This document shows, one piece after another, positions 53,712 through 61,625 of a DNA stretch of 64,000 nucleotides. The notes beneath the pieces are model-generated. The model searched no databases, had not been told where the DNA came from, and saw only the letters and a program-made list of their open reading frames with translations. The stretch is from Undaria pinnatifida (lineage: Eukaryota > Sar > Phaeophyceae > Laminariales > Alariaceae). Location of the stretch: the NCBI GenBank assembly GCA_012845835.1, contig JABAKD010000028.1, positions 4,523,090 through 4,587,089 of the forward strand, written 5' to 3'. The translations under genes and the position numbers were made by a program. Every line of letters starts with the position of its first letter. The stretch's first letter is position 1.

Positions 53712-54595
53712 TATTCCCCCCCCCCCCCCTTCCAACGCCCCCTCTTTTCCGACCACCTACACGATCGCCTAGACCTAGCACCATGCGTATAACAAGCTGC
53801 TGCATATCATTGATCTCACAGCCGAAGTGTATTTGAATATTATTTGTGACCTAAACCTCCTAAAAATCCCCCCCCCCCCCCCCCCCCCCCCCCCCTCTTC
53901 CTCTCCCTTACTCAAACGCCCCACCAAATATCGAAATCCGCCACATTAATAAACACTTCACGCACAAGATATCACCTCATTATCTTTCGAGAGCCATCTA
54001 TGCCGCTGTGTTCCCCCCCCCCCCCCCCCCCCCCCCCTCCCTCCCCCCCCCCCCCCTCCCCCCCCCCCCCCCCCCTCCCCCCCCCCCCCCCCCCCCCCGC
54101 TCCAACCCCCCCTCTTTCCCGACCACCTACACGATCGCCTAGACCTAGCACCACGCGTATAACAAACTGCTACATATCATTGATCTCACAGCCGAAGTGT
54201 ATTTGAATATTATTTGTAACCTACACCTCCTAAACCCCCCCCCCCCCCCCCCCCCCCTCTTGCTTTCCCTTACTCAAACGCCCCACCAAATATCGAAATC
54301 CGCCACATTAATAAACACTTCACGCACAGGATATCACCTCATTATCTTTCGAGAGCCATCCATGCCGCTGTGTTTCCCCCCCCCCCCCGCCTCGAACGCC
54401 CCCTTCTTCCCCATCACCCGCACCTTCGCCTAGACCTAGCACCACACATATAACAAACCCCTCACCTAAAGCCGTCCCCCCCCCCCCCCCCCCCCGCCCC
54501 CACCCCTCCCCGCCCCCACCCCCCACCCTTTCCCCCCCCCAACCCATCCCAACCCCACCCCCTCGAACACTCCACCCTCTCTTTACTCACTGATT
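53712..54595 (-). repeat. Tandem array with poly-C tracts
   Basis: The unit anchor CGCCTAGACCTAGCACCA occurs near 53769, 54141 and 54428. Between anchors are CTCACAGCCGAAGTGTATTT, CACATTAATAAACACTTCAC and several C homopolymers (about 14, 30, a broken stretch near 54014-54098, 24, 12 and 19). The single-unit relative is at 7080-7310 in reverse, where the tracts read as G. A short (CAA)n tail separates it from the retroposon to the left. Confidence 0.75.
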
Positions 54596-55110
54596 GTACG
54601 AATTACTCCAGGATATACATGATAAACTGATGTATTATTTCCAAAAATGTCACATTTGTCCCCTCAAAATAATGTATAGTTTCCAGGCACATATTGAGCG
54701 GCCCCCCCCACCCCCCCCGCCCCCAATAATATACTGGTGCCAAAACCGTCAGATTTATCCCCTCGAAAGAATTTATAGCTTACATGCACAAATTGCCCCT
54801 TTGCCCCCCCCCCCCCCCCGCCCCCCTCCAAACCCGCTCGCTTTTGATCAAAACCAGGCCCCCCTTTCCCTTCACAGCTGATAGATTTTGTCCCCCTCAG
54901 AAACGGGTTTTATAGTTTCCGCGCACAGACTGACTAAAATCATCCTGTTGACCCTGATAGCTACACTGTAGTTGTAAGGGGAGTCGCCGACCTATATCCT
55001 TAATGAGGACACACAACTCGTAATGCGCGCGATCGGAGTATCACACACAGCTTGCAAAGATGAGTTTCGACGAAATCTTCGATCTCACAGCTGGAGTGTA
55101 TTTTAATTTT
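54596..55110 (-). mobile_element. Inverted copy of the poly-G element (20510-21000)
   Basis: The reverse complement matches 20510-21000 closely, including the AATACACTCCAGCTGTGAG end at about 55100, GGCGACTCCCCTTACAAC, and two C runs (about 54703-54722 and 54804-54826) where the other copy has G runs. Confidence 0.75.
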
Positions 55111-55214
55111 TATAATATACGTGTACGTGGGGTGTGCGAGCTACGTATGGTGCGAGCTACGTATGGTTGATGGTTCAGCAGCTGTTCGTGCCGTGTGCGG
55201 AAGGGGTGTTGAGA

Positions 55215-55580
55215 TGATTGCTCCAAAGGGATCCGAAATATGAAAGAATGTGAAAGCGCGTCGCTCTATGGATGCTTCATGACGTTGTGCTCATGGTTGA
55301 AATTCGGTCGGAAATTGAAAAGGCTATGGGCTGTGAAGAGCCTGGGGCAAAGTCGGTCCGCATGGTGTGTTGTGCGACAGAAAACGTTATTAAGGGTCGC
55401 GTCAGGAAACGGTGACGGCCGAGCTGAGAAGCCGCGGTACGATATACCGCAAGGAGTCGGGTGTCCTACACCGGTAGGAGGCTGAGTTGACTAATCAGTG
55501 TCGAGGATCGGGGTCAAAAACCTAGGTGCGTTCTGCTGTACCGCACGGTGGCGCGGAATGGTGTCGATATACCGCTTTCT
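55215..55580. repeat. Inverted copy of 52005-52372
   Basis: The reverse complement matches 52005-52372 and 6155-6530. It gives an inverted repeat with about 2.8 kb between arms. Confidence 0.75.
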
Positions 55581-55896
55581 GTTGTTTTTCCTTAATGGTA
55601 CTTCTGAACAAGGGCTCCGCATGAACGCCGGCATTCGCCGGCGCCCACGCTTCGGGTAGGGTAGGGCAGTGCTTCGACAAGTGAAGTTGTTGCTGTTCGA
55701 TTGAGCTTTAGCTTTCATTGAACTTTAAAGTAATACCAAGAGTTGATACGAACATGATATTCTGAAGGTCATAATTTAAGAGAAGAAAAACGTCATATAT
55801 ATCCAACGAAGATGGCAAGGATGCTGTTGTTGTTAAATGCGCCGTCCATCCAGTAAAAGTTGGTGAAAATATCAAACAAAAATACCGAAAAGAGTT

Positions 55897-56235
55897 TTGA
55901 TAACCTTCGCCTCTAGGCGAAACGAAAGAGGACTTGGCATTGAAGAAAGAAGAAGAAACTGCGCTGCTGTCCCAGTGGCAATGGAGGCTCGAAGTCGACA
56001 GGATGCAGAGTCGGTTTGCATCAAGCGTCGACATGGGGCCATGTCAGCCGGCGAGAAGAAGAGCTTTGTTTATTATTGCCTGAAGGCTGTCACATTGCTC
56101 TGCGTGGTCACGGGTGAGGAGGAAAACGAAGGAAGAGGAGAGCGATCTCTCGTTGCGGCGGCGTTGTCTAAGATAGATGCGGGGGTGGCTTTGCTCGTAC
56201 GGGAGGTTGGCGTAGCGCTCCTTCTCTGTTTTTAG
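55897..56235 (+). CDS. Small hypothetical protein, unrecognised
   Basis: This 112-codon frame has a basic first half (RRNERGLGIEERRRNC, RRHGAMSAGEKKS) and two hydrophobic stretches (YYCLKAVTLLCVVTG and ALLVREVGVALLLCF). No family is recognised and no intron signals are evident. It may be fortuitous. Confidence 0.25.
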   Translation: MITFASRRNERGLGIEERRRNCAAVPVAMEARSRQDAESVCIKRRHGAMSAGEKKSFVYYCLKAVTLLCVVTGEEENEGRGERSLVAAALSKIDAGVALLVREVGVALLLCF

Positions 56236-56534
56236 GCGGGATGTATATGTGTATCTGCCCTCTTTGCTTCGCGCTTGCTTTCACGTTTTCGAAATCGGAC
56301 GCACCCCCTCAATAAATAATATCCGGAGTGTCTCTACCATGCCGACTGACTGCTGACAGTGTCGTTTGTATTTTCTACTTAAGAGACTACTATTATTTAC
56401 TGGTAGCAGTATTTTTTCGTTTCGGACTATGCGCATAGCGCAAGGTCGATGTTTAGTTTTTTTTCGTTTCTGACTGAAAATCCAACTTCAGAAAAAAGTA
56501 GGCCCACTCTAGTATCTTAGTTCAGGGTGTACTA

Positions 56535-56830
56535 CTACTGCGGGGCGAAAGGCTGCTCAGAAGGCCGGCAGGTGGTTTCGACGAGTAGAAGAGGGAGCCG
56601 AGTTGTTCATGCGGAATTGGCATGAAACGGAGAGACGCAAAGCTGCAGAGCGACGCGCAAAGGCTGCGGCAACGCCATCCACCGTCGGCATCTCTAAGCG
56701 GCCGGGGGGGAAGGGAGGGGGGATGGGGGGACGGGGGAGGGGGGGCGTCATGCCCAAGAGACTGAAGTCTGGATTTGGCCATCATCGTCTTGAATTTGTG
56801 GGCCTTCCAATGGCCGTCACAAGGTAGCGT
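56535..56830 (+). pseudogene. LINE-type ORF2 C-terminal fragment
   Basis: The frame from about 56541 reads GRKAAQKAGRWFRRVEEGAE, then LFMRNWHETERRKAAERRAK, and runs to a stop near 56825. The W...RR.E.G...FM..WH.. pattern resembles C-termini of brown-algal LINE ORF2 proteins as I remember them. A G-rich GGKGGGMGGRGRGG insert and the lack of any upstream reverse-transcriptase motif point to a remnant. Confidence 0.4.
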
Positions 56831-56943
56831 AAGACCACCCTGACTTCTTCGCCATGTTGCGCTCTCTTCCAAGTGCCATTGATGATGCACTTGATACTCT
56901 CTATGAGCCCAATGCCGTCTTTAGACAGTTCCTAGGGTCTGTT

Positions 56944-57125
56944 GATATGACATTTTTTTTCCTTTTTTCCTTTCCTTGCTTCCTCTTCTTGTCTCCTCGT
57001 CTTTTTTTGCTTTTCTTGTCTTTCTTTTCTTTCCTGTCCTTTTTCGTTTCTTTTTTTTGCTTTCTTCTCTTTTCTTTCCTTTCCTTAATCTTCTTTTCTT
57101 TTTTTTTCCTTTTTTTCCAATTGAC
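56944..57125. repeat. Polypyrimidine tract
   Basis: About 180 bases are almost purely T and C on the plus strand. It follows the LINE fragment and produces spurious Phe/Ser-rich or Lys/Glu-rich frames. Confidence 0.85.
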
Positions 57126-57410
57126 TTGCGTCTGTCGTGCGTATGCGTAGTGATGTATACTACGTGTAATATGTACATCGTACTCTTTCTTCGGTGACAA
57201 GAGGTATAATAGTCGGTTTTTTCAGGCGCGAGTAATGAGACGTACGTATGCACCGGTACGGACCTGGCACATCGTAGACTGAATCCCGATTTTACTTTAT
57301 TTTATATGTTTCTGGTGGAGGCATGAATTGCGTCAGCTGTGATATAGGTCTATGCGTGTACCAGGGTTGTTTGTATTTTTTCCCTGGGGTATTCCTCGGC
57401 TCCAGAGTTA

Positions 57411-57475
57411 CTGGAGCCTGTCCTGTGACCACGGACTTGATCATGCGAGTTAATGTGAGAACAACAACAACTACT
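57411..57475 (+). mobile_element. (AAC)n-tailed retroposon 3' end
   Basis: TGGAGCCTGTCCTGTGACCA, CGGACTTGATCATGCGAGTT and then AACAACAACAACTACTCC: the same end as at 22139-22235, 53636-53706 and 58105-58155. Confidence 0.65.
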
Positions 57476-57599
57476 CCTGCACAAAAAAAAAGTGATAAAT
57501 ATGTCAATATTTATTGCGTAAAGAATGAACAAAAAAATACAAATAAAAAAATCCCGGAAATGGATAGAGGTGATGCTGTGTGGTAGTAATAACATACCT

Positions 57600-57945
57600 T
57601 TGCAACATTTTTTTTCCTTCGTCCCATGTACTATCCTCGCACTACTTTCGCGCTCCTTCCCAGTAGTAACTCAGATCCGGGGTCACATAGCGGGTCCCCC
57701 TCTCCCCTCCCCACCACGGCACGTGCCTTCATTTTTATCGTAAGAAGAAGTCAGCATTTTCTTCCCTCGTCGACTCGCGTCGAATTGTACCTACCCACGC
57801 TGCTAGGCGCTCTCAGCCGTTGGTCCCTTGTTTTATTGCATTTTTGCAAATAAAGTCAAAGCTCATCATGGTGGGAATCGAACTCAAGGACAAACAAACG
57901 TTAGTAGTATTCAAGGGTAACCACTAGACCACCGGGGCGACCGGC
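57600..57945 (-). mobile_element. Full tRNA-headed SINE
   Basis: On the minus strand from about 57945 it starts GGTCGCCCCGGTGGTCTAGT, and the A-box TGGTCTAGTGGTTACC lies at 57916-57931. The B-box GTTCGATTCCC lies at 57873-57883. The body follows with GTCGACGAGGGAAG, ATAAAAATGAAGGCACGTGC and GTGACCCCGGATCTGAGT, and a short A run ends it near 57610. The acceptor ends do not pair, so it is not a functional tRNA gene. It is the best reference copy of the family in the window. Confidence 0.65.
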
Positions 57946-58104
57946 TGACCATTGAATAAAACAAATCAGGATGTTTGCATATAATAATGTAGATTACATT
58001 CCCCTGAAATTGTTATTGCGATGGTTGACGCCGCGTTATCCAGAGAGGTGTTGCCTGGGTACACAGTGTGCAGTGGTGTCAGTCAACTATTTGCTGATGA
58101 TGGC

Positions 58105-58155
58105 GCCTGTTCTGTGACCACGGACTTGATTATGCGAGTTAATGTGAGAACAATA
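58105..58155 (+). mobile_element. (AAC)n-type retroposon 3' end, short
   Basis: CCTGTTCTGTGACCACGGAC, TTGATTATGCGAGTTAATGT and GAGAACAATACATG, with the AAC tail reduced to one unit. Confidence 0.55.
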
Positions 58156-58198
58156 CATGTTTCGTCAAGTGCTTTTTGGTGTTAAGTGGAGAAGTGTT

Positions 58199-58510
58199 TT
58201 GTCGTACTTGACTGGTGGCTCGCTGCGCGAGAAGGCACTTGACGATCGTCGGGAGTGGCGGAATGTTTTATCACAATTGACTGCGCGAGAAGTCACTTGG
58301 CGATCGTCTGGAGTGGCGGAATGTTTTGTCACACTGGTCCAATGGACTGCGCGAGAAGGCACTTGGCGATCGTCGGGAGTGGCTGAATGATTTTTCACAC
58401 TGGATTGCGCGAGAAGGCACTTGGCGATCGTCGGGAGTGGCTGAATGTTTTGTCACACTTGACTGCGCGAGAAGGCACTTGGCGATCGTCGGGAGTGGCG
58501 GAATGTTTAG
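58199..58510. repeat. Minisatellite, five units of about 58-66 bp
   Basis: The unit core GCGCGAGAAGGCACTTGGCG is followed by ATCGTCGGGAGTGGC and GAATGTTTTGTCACA. Starts are near 58225, 58282, 58349, 58408 and 58466. Overlapping frames on both strands are repeat artefacts. Confidence 0.9.
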
Positions 58511-58744
58511 CCGGCGACTTTCGCTTTGAGGCGGAGAATGTCACCGATAGGATGCTCGTACTTAGTCCCCCGTAAAGGGAACAGCAGAATTTGGCGAGGA
58601 AGGCCGCATGGTGTAATGACAATGTGCGCATGGGTTACGTTGTACGCAGGTGTAGGATGTAACGTGCTGAAATACACGAACACTTGTTACAGGACGCACA
58701 GCCGTAGCTGGAGACGCATAGTCTAGACTACATACGTGGGAGAT

Positions 58745-59400
58745 GATGCATACACAGGTGATGGAAGGGATTTGTACCGCAGGAACGCTGGAGAAGGGTG
58801 AGGTAGTATGGCAGGTTCGAACACGTACGCGTATCCTACACACGCAAACACACAGGAGTACTGCTGCGCTACACATGTCATGTATGTGCTACACACAGAC
58901 AGCGATAGCTGTGTGCACACCGCTGTACACACCCGCATACACGGGTGATGGAAGGGATTAGTACCACCGCAGGAACGCTGGAGGAAGGTGAGGTAGTATG
59001 GCAGGTTCGAACACGTACGCGCATCCTACATACGCGAACACACAGGAGTACTGCTGCGCTACACCTGTAGAGTATGTGCTACACACAGCGAGAGCTGTGT
59101 GCACACCGCTGTACATACACTGCTGTGACCATGCTGAGTGCGCAGCGTATAAGCAGTGCCGTGTACACACCTGCATTCACATGCGATGGAAGGGATTTGT
59201 ACCGCAGAAGCGCTGGAGGAAGGTGAGGTAGTATGGCAGGTTCGAAGACGTACGCATTCACATGTGATGGAAGGGATTTGTACCGCAGGAGCGCTGGAGG
59301 AAGGTGAGGTAGTATGGCAGGTTCAAACACGTACGGGTATCCTACACACGCAAACACACAGGAGTACTGCTGCGCTACCCATGTATGTACCACACAGAGA
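58745..59400. repeat. Tandem repeat with GGTTCGAACAC blocks
   Basis: Units begin GATGGAAGGGATTTGTACCG near 58760, 58948, 59186 and 59262, so spacing is irregular. Each has GTATGGCAGGTTCGAACACG, and the longer ones end with ACACACAGGAGTACTGCTGC. The GGTTCGAAC block resembles a tRNA B box, but no A box is placed correctly. Confidence 0.8.
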
Positions 59401-59693
59401 GAGCCCTGTTAATGTGTATCGGAAGAGTTGGTGTCCCCAGTCGTCAAGATACCGCTCTGCTGTAGGGACGTTCCGCTGCACGGTGTATGCAAAGATTCTG
59501 CCGCAGCACGAGGAGGTGGTACGCCGTAAGGTTCAAAGAGGGCGAAGAACACGCAGCCGCAGGGAAGGAGGAGCCTAGAACGAGGGAAGAGGCTCATAGG
59601 AGACACCCACAGCACGCGGCGGAGATGAGCTGCGACAGGAACCAGCGAGAGAAAGTATGCAGCAGCCGAACTGAAGGACGCAGTCGCCGCCGT

Positions 59694-60070
59694 ACGCAGA
59701 CACGGCAGATAACACAGGGCAGGATCGAACAGCAGAGGCGCAAGTTCCAGCGCAACGCCGAGGAGCGCAGTGTATCCGACGAGGGATATAAATACAGGGT
59801 GTGCGGTGTGCGCTGCGAGGGTGTTTGTGCCAGGGTGTAGTTCGTAGCGCCGTTTGATTTGAAGCGCGGCCGTTTGATTGCACGCAGACACGGCAGACCG
59901 CAAGGGCAGGATCGAACAGCAGAGGCGCAAACGTTCCAGCGTAACGCCGAAGAGCGCGGTGTACCCGAGAATGGATAGAATAAGAGGGTGTGCGGTGTGC
60001 GCTGCTCGTTGTTTGCGTGCCAGGGTGTAGTTCGTAGCGCCGTTTGATTTGAAGCGCAGCCGTTTGAATT
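59694..60070. repeat. Two tandem 187-bp units
   Basis: CGCAGACACGGCAGA starts both units (59694 and 59881). They share AGGATCGAACAGCAGAGGCG, GTGTGCGGTGTGCGCTGC and CGTAGCGCCGTTTGATTTGA. Minus-strand frames of 313 and 207 codons (59409-60350, 59575-60198) run through both units. Their translations repeat and are unrecognised, and I do not call them genes. Confidence 0.85.
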
Positions 60071-60903
60071 TTAAGGGTTTGTAAGGACGAGGAGGGTTTT
60101 TTGGGAAGGATTGTTTTTGTCCGCAGCCCAGGGCACAACGAAGTGAAATGTTTTTGCTGTGTGTTGCACGGGTGCACGAAGATCCTAATCCAGCACACTT
60201 ATGTACCCCCCCCCCCCCCCCCGGAGGGGCGATTTTTTTTATTTTTTTTATTTTTTCCATTTTTTTTAAGCGACATCCCGATTGACCTGTACTCTTGCTG
60301 TACTCGTAGTAGTTGATCTCGTTTTCTGTCCTAGTTTCAGACGTCTGCATGCTTCGCAGAATTGGTTAACAAGTACTCCATCAAGGCTCCCCGCTATATT
60401 CAGGCAACACAATTTGAACGAAGAGTCAACATCACAACATGGTGCATTGCGCGTGACGCACTAGGGATGCACCACGAAGTGAGGGTTCACACCAAAGGAA
60501 ACAAAACAGTCAATCAGTAGATAGATGCTTGGCATGATGAACGAAGTATTGTTGCACGCTGAGACTTGTGTAAGAAGAGGTAAAGCTTGAGTGAAGGAGC
60601 TCGCCTGAAGCAGACACATCGAAGTTGTTGCCGTCGACACGATTTATGGTGCTTGTCGATAAGGACAACCCCCCATCTATCATCCCCGCGGCAGCGGATG
60701 CACTGCAAAACACGGCAGCACGTTTCTTGCCGTACCTCGGCCGTACCAACAACATTTTGGAGCCCCTGGGTGAAAGAGTATAACAGCAACGAACAAATAA
60801 TGTTTGCCTTCTAACGCATACCCCCTTCATCACGGGCGATATCTTGTTGACACCCAGTCAATGCGACACCCTACAAGTGTACCGCTGCATGACTCTCATG
60901 GGA
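60071..60903. other. No recognisable gene
   Basis: This stretch contains a C run at about 60205-60221 followed by a T-rich tract, and only short unrecognised frames (for example 60510-60833 minus). It could hold 3' UTR or further exons of the gene ending at 60904, but I see no supporting motif. Confidence 0.4.
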
Positions 60904-61625
60904 TCAAATGAGAGCGAAGTGACTCTTCTTGATACGCGTGCGCCCCCTCGAGCTTACGCTCGGCTGCAGTGTACCCTCCTCCTCCTCGTCGTCCTCCTCC
61001 TTCTCCTCCTCGTCCTCCTCCTTCTCCTCCTCGTCCTCCTCCTTCTCCTCCTCGTCCTCCTCCTTCTCCTCCTCGTCCTCGTGCCTAAGGTCGTACTTGT
61101 GACGGGCTAGTTCGTTGTCGTTCATACGGATGGCATCCAGCACAGCCAACCACACGCGGCGCATGAAAGAACACGTACGCGAAGATGCTGATGAAACCAC
61201 CAATTGTACAGCAACAATCCTTCTAAAAACGTACTCTTCGTCCACGTTGAACAAGCTGCTGTAAGTCTCTTCCGACTTGCCGTCGTACCACCGAAAGAGC
61301 TCTGGATAGCTGTCGCGATTTAGCGGAAGCCCCTCCCCCGAAATCGTGACACCTTTCTGCGAAAGATCTCTCGTTCGACTTCGTTTGTCGTTGTGCTTCA
61401 TGTCAAAGCTCTGCACCACGCCGCAGATGCTAGTGTTCGAGTCGATGAGCTTCAAAGGGGCCAATTGCGTGGACTTCACAGCAGAAGTGAAGTCGAAGAG
61501 CATCGGCCGCCAAACCCCATCCCCGTCCGAAGCCAACAGCACGATCGGTCCAATGGTGCCCGCGAACCGGTCCTCCCACACCCCCAGTATCTGGTGTTGA
61601 CGAAGGAGGTATAAAAACATAGCGA
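60904..61625 (-). CDS. Transposase-like gene, exon 6
   Basis: The acceptor is GACCAG|TCGCT. It encodes AMFLYLLRQHQILGVWEDRF, IVLLASDGDGVWRPMLFDF, VVQSFDMKHNDKRSRTRDL and the acidic repeat made by a 24-bp tandem at about 60970-61085. It stops at 60904. An internal intron near the EEYVFRR segment is possible but not required. Confidence 0.65.

Noticed and set aside
56851-57253. Phe/Ser-rich plus-strand and Lys/Glu-rich minus-strand frames
   Set aside because: They are translations of the polypyrimidine tract at 56944-57125.
57869-57945. Possible tRNA gene on the minus strand
   Set aside because: A- and B-box-like blocks are present but the acceptor ends do not pair. It continues into a repeated body with an A-rich end, so a SINE fits better.
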